From Streptomyces sp. SAJ15 (GTDB taxonomy: Bacteria > Actinomycetota > Actinomycetes > Streptomycetales > Streptomycetaceae), in assembly GCF_007595705.1 (NCBI RefSeq), contig NZ_NISY01000005.1, forward strand, positions 248,001 to 312,000: DNA of 64,000 nucleotides, written 5' to 3'. Positions within the stretch are counted from its first letter, which is position 1, and the number at the start of each line of letters is the position of its first letter. A model generated the notes under the pieces. That model was not told where the DNA came from, did not search any database, and saw only the letters and a program-made list of their open reading frames with translations. This document shows positions 7,410 to 18,361 of the stretch, piece by piece. Both the position numbers and the translations under genes were made by a program.

Positions 7410-8834
7410 ATGCGGCAGATCTACTCCATCGTCCAGTGCCTCCTGATCGGCACGGTGCTGACGGCCCTGGTGGTCCCGCTCGGCTATCTCTACGCCGAGC
7501 ACGCCAACCGGGCCGCCACCGACCGGCTCCGCGACAGCGCCGACGCCATGGCCACGCCGCTCTCGCACGCCATGACCAACGGCGACGCGGCGGCCGTGGA
7601 CCGGCTGCTCGTCGAGTTCGCGGCGGCGCAGCGGCTGGAGGTCTCGGTGCGCTGGCCCGACGGCAGGGTGCGCGGCTCGGCGGTCGACACCGACGGCCAC
7701 GCCCGCGCCTTCACCGCGTCCACCTGGGAGGGCGGCGTGCCGGAGGGACAGCTGGTCGAGCGGCCGCTGCCGCCGGTCGGCGGCCGCCTCTCCGTCGAGG
7801 CGCCGCTGAGCGTGGACGGCGCCGGCTCGGGGGTGCTGCTGCTCCGGCAGTCGGCGACGGAGCTGCGCAGCCGCATCCTGACGGTGTGGATCACCCTGGG
7901 GCTGCTGCTCCCCTTCGGCGTCGCCCTCTGCGCCCTGCCGACGCTGGTCCTGCGCCGGCGTACGCTGCGCGACCTGGACCGGATCGGCGACACCGTGCGG
8001 GCCCTGGCCGACGGCGAGTTCCACGCCCGGACCGCGGAGCACTGCGAGGGGGACGCCCTCAAGGAGTTGGCCGCCGAGGTCAACCGACTGGCCGCGGTCA
8101 TCCAGTCGATGATGGAGGACCGGCGCAGCTTCCTGGCCGACGTCGCCCATCAGCTGCGCAACCCGATGGTGGCGCTGCGGCTGCGGCTCGAGAACCTGGG
8201 CCCCCATCTGCCGGACACGGCGGCCGAGCGGCACGAGCGGCTGCTCGCCGACGTGGACCGGCTGGACCGCACGCTCACCGAGATGCTGGAGCACGCCCGC
8301 TCCCACCCGGCCGACCGCTCCACCCAGGTGGTGGAGGTGTGCGGGCTGGTGGAGGAGTGCGTACGCGGCTGGGCCTCGGTCGCCGAACAGCGCGCCATCC
8401 GGATGACGCTGGAGATGCCGCGGCACGCCTGGGGGCTGACCCGGCCCGGTGCGGTGGAGCAGGCGCTGAACGTCCTGCTGGACAACGCCCTGAAGTACTC
8501 GCCCGAGGGCGGCGTCGTGGAGATCGCCATCACGGTGGCCGGCCCCCGGCTGCGGATCCGGGTCCGGGACGAGGGACCGGGGCTGCCGGACTCCGAGCGG
8601 GAGGCGGCGCTGGAACGCGGCTGGACCCGCGGCCCGTTCCCCAGCACCGGCATCGGGCTGTCGATCGCGGTCAAGCTCATCGAGTCCGCCGGCGGTCGGC
8701 TGGAGTTGCGCTCCGGGGAGGGGCGTGGGCTGAGCGCGCTGCTGCATCTGGTGGGCGCGCTGCCGGGGGACGAGGGAGACGAGGAACCGGGCCGGTCGGC
8801 CGCGGTGTCCGCTTCTGGCCCCGGCATGGCGTGA
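7410..8834 (+). CDS. Sensor histidine kinase
   Basis: A 474-residue membrane kinase. TM1 covers residues 7-27, an extracytoplasmic sensor of about 135 residues follows (no recognised fold), TM2 ends in a HAMP linker, and the HisKA box FLADVAHQLRNPM places the phosphorylated histidine at 247. The ATPase has the N box LLDNALKYSPEGG, G1 DEGPGLPDSER and G2 STGIGLSIAVKL. The start is the ATG 11 bases past the regulator stop, with a weak ribosome site, so translational coupling is likely. The ligand is unknown; the neighbouring symporters point to amino acids or dicarboxylates. Confidence 0.92.
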   Translation: MRQIYSIVQCLLIGTVLTALVVPLGYLYAEHANRAATDRLRDSADAMATPLSHAMTNGDAAAVDRLLVEFAAAQRLEVSVRWPDGRVRGSAVDTDGHARAFTASTWEGGVPEGQLVERPLPPVGGRLSVEAPLSVDGAGSGVLLLRQSATELRSRILTVWITLGLLLPFGVALCALPTLVLRRRTLRDLDRIGDTVRALADGEFHARTAEHCEGDALKELAAEVNRLAAVIQSMMEDRRSFLADVAHQLRNPMVALRLRLENLGPHLPDTAAERHERLLADVDRLDRTLTEMLEHARSHPADRSTQVVEVCGLVEECVRGWASVAEQRAIRMTLEMPRHAWGLTRPGAVEQALNVLLDNALKYSPEGGVVEIAITVAGPRLRIRVRDEGPGLPDSEREAALERGWTRGPFPSTGIGLSIAVKLIESAGGRLELRSGEGRGLSALLHLVGALPGDEGDEEPGRSAAVSASGPGMA

Positions 8835-8951
8835 ACCGGTCAACGCGCCGTTCCGCGGGGCGGTGCACCGGTTTTCATGCCGTACCGGCCGTCGGCCGAC
8901 CTCCTCGGAGGCGGTAGCGCCGGGTTCGTTTCCGCTCAGAGGGGGACTGAC

Positions 8952-9599
8952 ATGGTTTCGATCACCGCCGACTCCAGACCGCTGCCGGGGGCCGTCGAAC
9001 TCGCCGAGGCGACCCGGCGGTTCCTGGCGGAGGGGACCGGCGAGGTGTTCTGCTACTGGAACTACACCTCGTCCGAGGATCCGCTGCTGGACGTGTTGCG
9101 CGGGGCCGGCAGCCGGCTGTGGGACCGCGAGGGCGGGGTGCGGATCGTGCTGCCGCACGGCACCCGCGGCGTACCGGACATCGCCGAGCACGTGGCCTGG
9201 CAGCAGGACCACGGCGTCCAGGTGCGCTACAGCTCCCGGCTGCCGCCCGGCGCGATGGTGCTCACCGAGGGCGGGGCGATCCTCACCACCGGACTGCAGC
9301 CCGACTCCACCTATGTGCTGGTATCCGACCCCCACGTGCGACCCGCGTTCGGCGCCCTGGCACAGTTGCTCTGGCAGCGCGCGGAGATCCCTCCGGATCA
9401 GCGGAAGGACGCGCCCAGCGAGGCCGAGCGGCAGATGCTCCGGATGCTCATGCAGGGGCTGACGGACAGCGCGGTCGCCCGCCAGCTGGGCATGTCGGAC
9501 CGCACGGTCCGCCGGGTGGTGGCCCAGCTGATGGAGCGGCTGGGCGCCCAGAGCCGCTTCGAGGCGGGGGTGCGGGCGGTCGAGCGCGGCTGGATCTGA
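8952..9599 (+). CDS. LuxR-type transcriptional regulator, paralogue of 4318-5025
   Basis: A 215-residue regulator. The N-terminal part contains AEHVAWQQDHGVQVRYSSRLPPGAM and then a glycine-rich beta hairpin, the layout of PLD/TrmB-like sensor domains in actinobacterial LuxR proteins; the C-terminus is a LuxR helix-turn-helix (LMQGLTDSAVARQLGMSDRTVRRVVAQLM) ending QSRFEAGVRAVERGW. The start was set at the ATG preceded by AGAGGGGGACTGAC; an in-frame ATG 25 codons upstream has no ribosome site. It follows the kinase gene by 117 bases and may share its transcript. Function is inferred as local pathway control. Confidence 0.85.
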   Translation: MVSITADSRPLPGAVELAEATRRFLAEGTGEVFCYWNYTSSEDPLLDVLRGAGSRLWDREGGVRIVLPHGTRGVPDIAEHVAWQQDHGVQVRYSSRLPPGAMVLTEGGAILTTGLQPDSTYVLVSDPHVRPAFGALAQLLWQRAEIPPDQRKDAPSEAERQMLRMLMQGLTDSAVARQLGMSDRTVRRVVAQLMERLGAQSRFEAGVRAVERGWI

Positions 9600-9606
9600 G
9601 CCGCGG

Positions 9607-9638
9607 GCGGGCCGCGCGCCGTACGAGCCGCGGCCCGC
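9607..9638 (+). terminator. GC hairpin after the LuxR gene
   Basis: Arms GCGGGCCGCG and CGCGGCCCGC are perfect complements with a 12-base loop, beginning 8 bases after the LuxR stop and well before the sdh promoter. Confidence 0.6.
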
Positions 9639-9709
9639 GCCGGGCTCCGGCCGGCGCCCGGAGGGGCGCCGGGGCGCCGGAGCGGAGGGCACACGACGCC
9701 CCACCGATG

Positions 9710-9730
9710 TCGATAGGGCCAGGCTATCGA
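9710..9730. promoter_or_regulatory. Dyad TCGATAG-N7-CTATCGA upstream of sdh operon
   Basis: A perfect 7-base inverted repeat with a 7-base spacer sits 57 bases before the sdhC start, beside an AT-rich stretch TTTAATATCTTGGATC that probably holds the promoter. The T-rich, partly symmetric form suits a LysR-type or similar regulator; no such gene lies next to it here. Confidence 0.45.
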
Positions 9731-9786
9731 GAGCATCGGTTTAATATCTTGGATCTTTCGACCCACCTGGGCCTACCGTCGTGTTC

Positions 9787-10494
9787 ATGGCATTGGCAAC
9801 GCGGACGGACCGACGGCCGTCCATGGCGCGTACCTTCTGGGACTCGACCGTCGGCAAGAAGATCGTGATGGGTGTGACCGGCCTGATCATGATCGGGTAC
9901 CTGGTCGTCCATATGGTCGCGAACGCGAAGATCTTCTTCGGCGCGGAGGAGTTCAACGCCTACGGGCACTGGCTGCGCGTCATGGGAGCGCCGGTCCTCC
10001 ACCACGAGTGGGGCCTCTGGGGAGCCCGGGTCATCCTGCTGACCTCGGTGATCCTGCACGGTGTGTCCGCGTACCAGCTCAGCAAGCGAGACATCAAGGC
10101 ACGCCCGGAGCGTTACGTCCACAAGAAGGCGCGGATGAGCTACGCCACCCGCACCATGCGCTGGGGCGGCGTGATCCTGGGTCTGTTCATCGTCTGGCAC
10201 GTCCTGGACCTCACCGCGGGCACCGTGCACTCCGGCGGGTTCGAGGAGGGCCGTCCGTACCAGAACGTCGTGGACACCTTCTCCACCTGGTACGGGAACG
10301 TCATCTACATCACGGCCATGCTGGCCATGGGCATGCACGTCCGGCACGGCTTCTGGAGCGCCGCCCAGACCCTCGGCGCGGGCAGCAAGACCCGTGACCG
10401 CGCGCTGAAGGCCATCGCCAACGGCCTGGCGCTCGTTCTCACCGTCGGGTTCATCTCCGTGCCCGTGGGTGTCATGACCGGAGTGGTGGAGTGA
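9787..10494 (+). CDS. sdhC: Succinate dehydrogenase/fumarate reductase cytochrome b subunit
   Basis: A 235-residue membrane anchor of the b558-type succinate dehydrogenase. Five hydrophobic helices are visible, with histidines placed as haem ligands ([44 protein letters not shown]). It would bind haem b and quinone and anchor SdhA and SdhB to the membrane face. The first ATG was chosen; a GTG two codons earlier is possible. There is no strong ribosome site and the transcript could be nearly leaderless. The flavoprotein gene follows by two bases. Confidence 0.92.
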   Translation: MALATRTDRRPSMARTFWDSTVGKKIVMGVTGLIMIGYLVVHMVANAKIFFGAEEFNAYGHWLRVMGAPVLHHEWGLWGARVILLTSVILHGVSAYQLSKRDIKARPERYVHKKARMSYATRTMRWGGVILGLFIVWHVLDLTAGTVHSGGFEEGRPYQNVVDTFSTWYGNVIYITAMLAMGMHVRHGFWSAAQTLGAGSKTRDRALKAIANGLALVLTVGFISVPVGVMTGVVE

Positions 10495-10496
10495 CC

Positions 10497-12451
<1,955 letters not shown>

Positions 12452-12455
<4 letters not shown>

Positions 12456-13198
12456 AGCTCACCCTGCGCGTCTGGCGCCAGAAGAACGCCGACACACCCG
12501 GCGCCATGGCCACCTACGAGCTCGACGACGTCTCCCCGGACATGTCGTTCCTGGAGATGCTCGACATCCTCAACGAGGAGCTCACCCTCAAGGGCGAGGA
12601 GCCGGTGGCCTTCGACCACGACTGCCGCGAGGGCATCTGCGGCGCGTGCAGCCTGGTCATCAACGGTGACGCCCACGGCCCCGAGCGCACCACCACCTGC
12701 CAGCTCCACATGCGGTCCTTCCAGGACGGCGACACCATCGACATCGAGCCGTGGCGCGCCGCCGCGTTCCCGGTGATCAAGGACCTGGTGGTGGACCGCA
12801 CCGCGTTCGACCGCATCATCCAGTCCGGCGGCTACATCAGCGCCCCGACCGGCTCCGCCCCGGAGGCGCACGCCACCCCGGTGCCCAAGCCGGACGCGGA
12901 CTTCGCCTTCGAGCACGCCGAGTGCATCGGCTGCGGCGCCTGCGTGGCGGCCTGCCCCAACGGCGCGGCGATGCTCTTCACCTCGGCGAAGGTCAACCAC
13001 CTCAATGTGCTGCCCCAGGGCGCTCCCGAGCGGGAGACCCGGGTGCTGGACATGGTCGCCCAGATGGACGCCGAGGGCTTCGGCGGCTGCACCCTGACCG
13101 GCGAGTGCGCCACGGCGTGCCCCAAGGGCATCCCGCTGGTCTCCATCACCGCGATGAACAAGGAGTGGCTGCGCGCGACCCGCAAGGTCAAGCGCTGA
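12452..13198 (+). CDS. sdhB: Succinate dehydrogenase/fumarate reductase iron-sulfur subunit
   Basis: A 248-residue electron-transfer subunit. The plant-type [2Fe-2S] cluster is bound by the cysteines in [15 protein letters not shown] and the later [20 protein letters not shown] together with [16 protein letters not shown] supplies the ligands for the further Fe-S clusters. It starts in an ATGA overlap with sdhA and ends the operon; a strong hairpin follows about 95 bases later. Together with SdhC and SdhA it links the citric acid cycle to the quinone pool. Confidence 0.95.
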
Positions 13199-13292
13199 CC
13201 CACCCCTCCCAGGACGGCACCCCCTCGACAACGCTCCGTGGACGGGGTGTCCCGGCGGCGGAGGTCCCCCGGACGCAACCTCCGCCGCCGTT

Positions 13293-13323
13293 CGGCCGGC
13301 TGAACCCTCGGTTCAGCCGGCCG
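13293..13323 (+). terminator. Terminator of the sdh operon
   Basis: Fourteen-base arms CGGCCGGCTGAACC and GGTTCAGCCGGCCG pair perfectly around a CTC loop, with no U-tract. Confidence 0.8.
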
Positions 13324-13338
13324 CCGGCGTTTCGGGCC

Positions 13339-13394
13339 AGGTCCGTCGGCGGACGCCGAGGAGGGACGGGCGGGGGCGAGGTCCGTCGGCGGAC
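13339..13394. repeat. Direct repeat of AGGTCCGTCGGCGGAC, 40-base spacing
   Basis: The 16-base sequence occurs at 13339-13354 and 13379-13394, exactly 40 bases apart, each copy containing the small dyad GTCCG...CGGAC. It lies between the sdh terminator and the LodA-like gene, where a promoter would be, so a paired regulator-binding site is possible. Confidence 0.5.
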
Positions 13395-13453
13395 CCCGAG
13401 GGGGCGGGGCGGGCCGGCTGCCGCGCGCCGCTGCTCCGCGCAGGTGACGGTCC

Positions 13454-16400
13454 GTGTATCCGACCCTTCGGTGCCGCAGCCTGGTCCTCGTGAACCCTGA
13501 CGACGTGGTGCGCTGCGAGATCCACCCGACCATCGGCATCGCGCGCGTGGGCGACAGCCCCACCGCCTTCTTCGTCGGCCCCGAACGGCCGGGGGTGCCG
13601 CCCCAGCCGGACGGCGGCTTCAAGGACGCCGCGGGGCGGGTGAAGCGCCAGGCGGCCCGGTTCCGGGTCTACGGCTACGACGCGGACGGGAACGTCCTGG
13701 GCGAGCTGACGGCCGAGACCGCCGAGATCTCCTGGACGGTCGAGCTCGCCAACGCCAAGGCCGAGTGGTTCCGGTTCCTGGGTCGCTACCAGGAGCCGCC
13801 GGCGGACGAGCCACGTCTGCGGCGCAACCAGCACATCCCGGTCGACGACCCGCGGGCGCGCGCGGAGCTGGTGATCAAGCCGGGCCCGCGCACCGTCACC
13901 GGTCCCGGCCAGGACGGCTCCGGGGCCCGGTTCGACACCGGCACCTTCCTGGGCATCCCGGTGCCGCTGGGCGAGCTGCGCACCGACGACCGCGGGCGGC
14001 TGCTGGTGCTGGGCGGCTTCGGCCGCTCGGGCGCGAGCGAGCCGGAACGGGCGATCACGCACTACGCCAACAACGACTACTGGTACGACGACGTCTCGGA
14101 CGGCCCGGTCACCGCGACGGTCACGCTGCGCGGCGCGGACGGGCCGCGGCGGCTCGACGCGCGGTCCGCCTGGGTGATCGTCGGCCCGCCGGACTTCTCG
14201 CCGCACACCACCAACCTCGTCACCCTCTGGGACGTGATCGCCGAGGCCCAGGGGCTGGAGCCGCACGGCCCGGGGGACGAGGTCTCCTTCACCCGCCACG
14301 TCCACCCGATCCTGAGCCGCCTCTCCGACCACCAGTGGGTCAACGCCGCGGCCCTGCGCGGCCACGGCACCGGTGAGGCCGGTGACTTCACCGCGCCGCG
14401 GCTGCTGGCGCGCCTCGCCTCGGCCGACCCGGCGCACCGGGAGCTGCGCCGGGCCGTGTTCCGGCGGCTGCGCGGTCCGGGCCAGAGCGTGGCCGAGGCC
14501 ACCTCCGAGTTCATGCCGCAGCTCGCCGGCGACGACGGGGACCCGGTGGACGGCAGGCCGCGACGCTGGATGGCGCTGCCGCCCGGCCGGTACGAGCGGA
14601 TGCGCCGCTGGGCCGAGGGCGAGTTCACCGCCGACTGGCCGGGCACGGCCCCCGCCCCGGGGGAGCCGGCGCCGGCCGAGGAGCCTCGGGCCCTGCTGCG
14701 GGCCGCCCTGGAGGCATGCTCCGGCGGGCCCTTCTACCCCGGCATCGAGACCACGTACGTCGTCCAGCGCCCGGAGAGCTTCGACGGCCCGTTCCACCTG
14801 GGTCCGGGCTTCGCGGCGGGCGATCTGACCAAGTACATGGCGGTCCCCTGGCAGGCCGACTTCTACGAGTGCCACACCCACTGGTGGCCGGCGCAGCGGC
14901 CCGACGACGTCTATCCCGAGTCCCACTTCCTGGCGCTGCTCCAGGGCGCCGGGGACTCCCCGCCGGGCGCGACCGCGCCGCTCTCCTACCGGCAGCCGTG
15001 GGCGCGCGGGGTCGGCGAGCAGGTGGTCCACAAGCCGAGGCTGCCCCGGGGTGCCGGCGAGAGCGACACGGCGTACGAGCAGCGGATGGCGGAGGAGTGG
15101 CGGCGGGTCCGCGAGCACGCCGGCGACAACGACATGGTCCGGCAGTGGAGCCGGTTGGGCTTCGTGGTTCCCCGCCGGGCGCCGGACGGCGGTCGGGTGC
15201 TGGTCGAGACCGAGCGCGCCGCGCACGTCGGGCTCAGCGACCGCGAGTGGTTCTACACCCTGCAGCACCCGGACCGCTTCCCCGAGCAGGTCGCGGCCTC
15301 GCGGGAGTATGTGCGCAAGGTCCTCGCCGACGCGGTCGCCGTCCAGCACAGCCCGCGGACCCCGCTGACCCAGCGGCCGTTCCGCTACACCCGGGAGAAC
15401 CTGGAGGAGCGGCTGGACCTGATCTACACCCGGCTGGCCCAGAAGGCGGACGCCTACGATCCGCGGCGGGAGAGGTTCTCGCCCACCCGGGCGTCGATCG
15501 TCGAAAGGCTGCGCCAGATGGCGCCGTTCAACCTGCTCGACGGCGTCTGGCTGCGCCACATCACCGAGGCCAGGCCGATCGACGACATCCACGCCCTGCT
15601 CTTCACCATCTGGAAGGAGGAGGTCGGCGACGGCAACCCCGCGCTGAACCACTCGGCGCTCTACCAGGGGCTGCTCCACCAGTTGGGGGTCTTCCTGCCA
15701 CCGGTCGACAGCCACGCCTTCGCGCGGCGGCCGGAGCTGCTCGACTCGGCGTTCACGGTGCCCGCCTTCGCACTGGCGATCTCACTGCACCCCGAGGAGT
15801 TCTTCCCCGAGCTGCTGGGCATGACGCTCTGGCTGGAGTGGGAGGTGCTCGACGTCGTCCCCACGGCGGAGCTGCTGGACCATCACGGGATCGACTCGCG
15901 CTTCTTCCGCATGCACATCGGCATCGACAACGCGGCGCACGGGCACGGCGCGCTCGCCCGCGACGCCATCGTCCTCCACCTCGACGAGCAGCACGCCAGC
16001 GGGGGCGACGAGGCCGTGCAGCGGCAGTGGCAGCGCGTCTGGAACGGGTACATCGCCTTCCAGACGACCGGGAACCTCGGCGAGGACCTGTTCACCCTGT
16101 TGCACCGACCGCCCGAGGTCGAGCAGCGGCTGATCGAGATGATCAAGGCCAAGGCGCCCTGGGCCGCGCGCAACCACGAGCGCAAGCGGCTCGGCGGCAG
16201 CTATCTCAACGACTGGTTCGCCGACCCGAAGGGCCTGCTGACGGCGCTGGGCGGTTCGGAGTGGGTCACCCCGGGGGACGCCGGCCGCAGCCGGCTCTTC
16301 GAGCTGTTCGCCTGGAACGGCCCGATGTACCGGGTGTTCACCGAGGCGGAGACCGCACTGTGGCGGGAGTGGATCGACTCGCTCGCCCGGGAGCGGCCGG

Positions 16401-16885
16401 TACCGCGCTCGCTCTCCCCGCTGGAGTCGATGGTCGCGCTGACCGATGTGCTGCGCGCCCGACCGGACGGGCTCTCCGCCAACGGGAACACGATGGTCGG
16501 CCCGCAGCCGGGCAACCCCGGTCATCTGGTGGAGCGCCCGGCCGCGTGGTGGTCGCTCCAGCCCACGGAGGTGCTGCTCGCCGCCGTCGCGCACCCGGCC
16601 AACCGGGGCGGGTCGGAGGCGGCCGGCGGCGGCACGGCCCGTACCGCACGCCGGACGGAGTTCCTCCGGGAGCTGTTCGGCCCGGTCGACCAGGCGGGGC
16701 TCGCGGCGGAGCTGCCGGTCGACTCGTCCCCCGCGGAGATCGTCGACGCCTGGGTCGAGGCCGGCTGCCCGCTGCCCGACGCCCAGCCGCCGGAGGTCCG
16801 GGTGAGCCTGTCGACGCCCCAGCCGGTGAGCGAGCCCGACAGCCCGCTGCGGCTTCGCGTCCACGGCATGGGCGGGGTCCATTGA
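13454..16885 (+). CDS. LodA/GoxA-like CTQ quinoprotein fused to a heme-oxygenase-like domain
   Basis: A 1143-residue protein. Residues 1 to about 560 match the LodA/GoxA family, amino-acid oxidases with a cysteine tryptophylquinone cofactor: start CEIHPTIGIARVGDSP, NNDYWYDDVSDGPVTA, AWVIVGPPDFSP, then Cys422 in EACSGGPFYPGIE with Trp466 (PWQADF) or Trp477/478 (HWWPAQRP) as its likely partner, and WSRLGFVVPR. Known family members are about 700 residues long. The extra part (about 570-1000) is alpha-helical with EWE (795-797) and HxxxDxxxHxH (821-831), as in heme-oxygenase-like diiron/iron redox enzymes. The start uses GTG after AGGTGA; GTG at 13490 is an alternative. A LodB-like gene overlaps the stop. 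Substrate is unknown; family members release ammonia and hydrogen peroxide. Confidence 0.8.
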   Translation: MYPTLRCRSLVLVNPDDVVRCEIHPTIGIARVGDSPTAFFVGPERPGVPPQPDGGFKDAAGRVKRQAARFRVYGYDADGNVLGELTAETAEISWTVELANAKAEWFRFLGRYQEPPADEPRLRRNQHIPVDDPRARAELVIKPGPRTVTGPGQDGSGARFDTGTFLGIPVPLGELRTDDRGRLLVLGGFGRSGASEPERAITHYANNDYWYDDVSDGPVTATVTLRGADGPRRLDARSAWVIVGPPDFSPHTTNLVTLWDVIAEAQGLEPHGPGDEVSFTRHVHPILSRLSDHQWVNAAALRGHGTGEAGDFTAPRLLARLASADPAHRELRRAVFRRLRGPGQSVAEATSEFMPQLAGDDGDPVDGRPRRWMALPPGRYERMRRWAEGEFTADWPGTAPAPGEPAPAEEPRALLRAALEACSGGPFYPGIETTYVVQRPESFDGPFHLGPGFAAGDLTKYMAVPWQADFYECHTHWWPAQRPDDVYPESHFLALLQGAGDSPPGATAPLSYRQPWARGVGEQVVHKPRLPRGAGESDTAYEQRMAEEWRRVREHAGDNDMVRQWSRLGFVVPRRAPDGGRVLVETERAAHVGLSDREWFYTLQHPDRFPEQVAASREYVRKVLADAVAVQHSPRTPLTQRPFRYTRENLEERLDLIYTRLAQKADAYDPRRERFSPTRASIVERLRQMAPFNLLDGVWLRHITEARPIDDIHALLFTIWKEEVGDGNPALNHSALYQGLLHQLGVFLPPVDSHAFARRPELLDSAFTVPAFALAISLHPEEFFPELLGMTLWLEWEVLDVVPTAELLDHHGIDSRFFRMHIGIDNAAHGHGALARDAIVLHLDEQHASGGDEAVQRQWQRVWNGYIAFQTTGNLGEDLFTLLHRPPEVEQRLIEMIKAKAPWAARNHERKRLGGSYLNDWFADPKGLLTALGGSEWVTPGDAGRSRLFELFAWNGPMYRVFTEAETALWREWIDSLARERPVPRSLSPLESMVALTDVLRARPDGLSANGNTMVGPQPGNPGHLVERPAAWWSLQPTEVLLAAVAHPANRGGSEAAGGGTARTARRTEFLRELFGPVDQAGLAAELPVDSSPAEIVDAWVEAGCPLPDAQPPEVRVSLSTPQPVSEPDSPLRLRVHGMGGVH

Positions 16886-18351
16886 CGGACGCCGGCGGGG
16901 GCGGGCCGGAGCCCGTCGCCGAGCGTGACGACGCCGTGGACACCGTGGACGTCGTGGTCGCGGGGGCCGGGCCGGCCGGCGCGGCGACCGCGCTCGCGCT
17001 GGCCCGGGCCGGGGCCGCGGTGGTGCTGGTCGACCCCGGTCCCCGGGACGACATGTCCGTGGGCGACTCCCTTCCGGACGACACCCTCCCCCTGGGCGAC
17101 GCCTTCCCGGGCGCCTCCCTCGTGGGCGACTGCCTCCCGGGCGACTTCCTCGTGGGCGGTCGACGGCCTCCGCGGTCCGCGCGACCCGCTTCCCCGCGGA
17201 TCGGGGAGAGCCTGCCGCCCGCGGCCCGCGTCCCGCTGGCGCGGCTCGGCGTCCTGGAGGCGGTGCTGCGGGACGGTCACGCCCCCTGTCACGGCCACCG
17301 CTCCGCCTGGGGTCACTCCGACCTCGCCGACTCCACCTTCCTCCAGGGCCCCTACGGCCCCGGCTGGCATCTGGACCGCGACCGCTTCGACGCCTCGCTG
17401 CGCCGGGCCGCCCTCGCGGCCGGCGCCCGGCTCCGACGGGGCGGCGTCAGCGGGCTGGCGCGCGTCGACGACCGCTGGCGGGTGACGCTCTCCACGGGCA
17501 CGGGCACGGGCACGGGCGGGGCGGCCGCGTACCCGGGGCGCGGTCCGGACCGCGCCGTCCGTCCATTGCCGGGCGCCGAGACGCGCGTCCTCCACGCCTC
17601 CTACGTCGTGGACGCCACCGGTGCCCGCGCCCGCGTCGCGCGGCGGCTCGGCGCGCGGGTGCTGGCCACCGACCATCTGGTGGCGGTGGGCGCGCTGCTG
17701 CCGGCGGCCGACGGGTCTGACGGGGGCGGCGGATCTGGCGGGAGCGGCGGATCTCAGGGCGGCGGCGCGTCTCACGGGGGCGGCGCGACCGGTCGCTCCG
17801 GCGAGGAGCGGACCTCCCTGGTGGAGTCCGTGCCGTACGGCTGGTGGTACACGGCTCCGCTGCCACGCGGCCGTCGCGTGGTCATGGCGGTCACCGACGC
17901 GGACCTGGCGCGCCCCGCCGGGCTGCGGACCGCGCCGGGGTGGTGGGGCGCCCTGCGCGCCACCCGACACGTCGCGGACCTGCTGGTCGGGCACGGTGGG
18001 CGGGTGGAGCGCACCGTACTGAGCGCCGGGACCAGCCGCACGGTGCCGGCCGCCGGACCCGGCTGGGTGGCCGTCGGCGACGCGGCGAGCGCCACCGATC
18101 CACTCGCGGTCCGCGGGATCACCGCCGCGCTGGCGACGGGGCTCGCGGCCGCCGCGGCGATCGCCGCGGACGCGGCCGGCGACCGGGCCGCCCTCCCCCG
18201 CTACGCCCGCGTCGTCGACGCCGTGCACACCGAGTTCCTGCACGCGCGTGCCGCCTACTACCAGGCGGAACGCCGCTGGGACGGCCCGTTCTGGCGGCGC
18301 CGCTCGGGGCCGCCCCCGCCCCTCCTTGACACCGCCGGGCACCGAGCGTAA
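16882..18351 (+). CDS. LodB/GoxB-like FAD-dependent oxidoreductase
   Basis: About 489 residues, related to the flavoproteins (geranylgeranyl reductase/tryptophan halogenase fold) that mature the tryptophylquinone of LodA/GoxA. Seen are the FAD loop GAGPAGAATALALARAGAAVVLVDPG, PRIGESLPPAARVPLARLG and GPGWVAVGDAASATDPLAVRG. A TTG overlapping the LodA stop (TTGA) is the probable start; GTG codons about 18 residues on are alternatives. Two low-complexity insertions are odd: a degenerate tandem repeat of GD-x-x-PG-x-x-LVGD type near residues 55-90, and a glycine/serine-rich block near residues 275-300. Its position immediately after the LodA-like gene is diagnostic for the pair. Confidence 0.8.
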   Translation: MTDAGGGGPEPVAERDDAVDTVDVVVAGAGPAGAATALALARAGAAVVLVDPGPRDDMSVGDSLPDDTLPLGDAFPGASLVGDCLPGDFLVGGRRPPRSARPASPRIGESLPPAARVPLARLGVLEAVLRDGHAPCHGHRSAWGHSDLADSTFLQGPYGPGWHLDRDRFDASLRRAALAAGARLRRGGVSGLARVDDRWRVTLSTGTGTGTGGAAAYPGRGPDRAVRPLPGAETRVLHASYVVDATGARARVARRLGARVLATDHLVAVGALLPAADGSDGGGGSGGSGGSQGGGASHGGGATGRSGEERTSLVESVPYGWWYTAPLPRGRRVVMAVTDADLARPAGLRTAPGWWGALRATRHVADLLVGHGGRVERTVLSAGTSRTVPAAGPGWVAVGDAASATDPLAVRGITAALATGLAAAAAIAADAAGDRAALPRYARVVDAVHTEFLHARAAYYQAERRWDGPFWRRRSGPPPPLLDTAGHRA

Positions 18352-18361
18352 ATCGAGAGGC

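Noticed and set aside
7266-9704. Long minus-strand frame over the kinase and LuxR genes
   Set aside because: Composition is typical of antisense GC-rich DNA, and it covers three convincing plus-strand genes and their promoters.
13313-15715. 800-codon minus frame opposite the LodA-like gene
   Set aside because: Shadow frame; it even runs through the sdh terminator hairpin.
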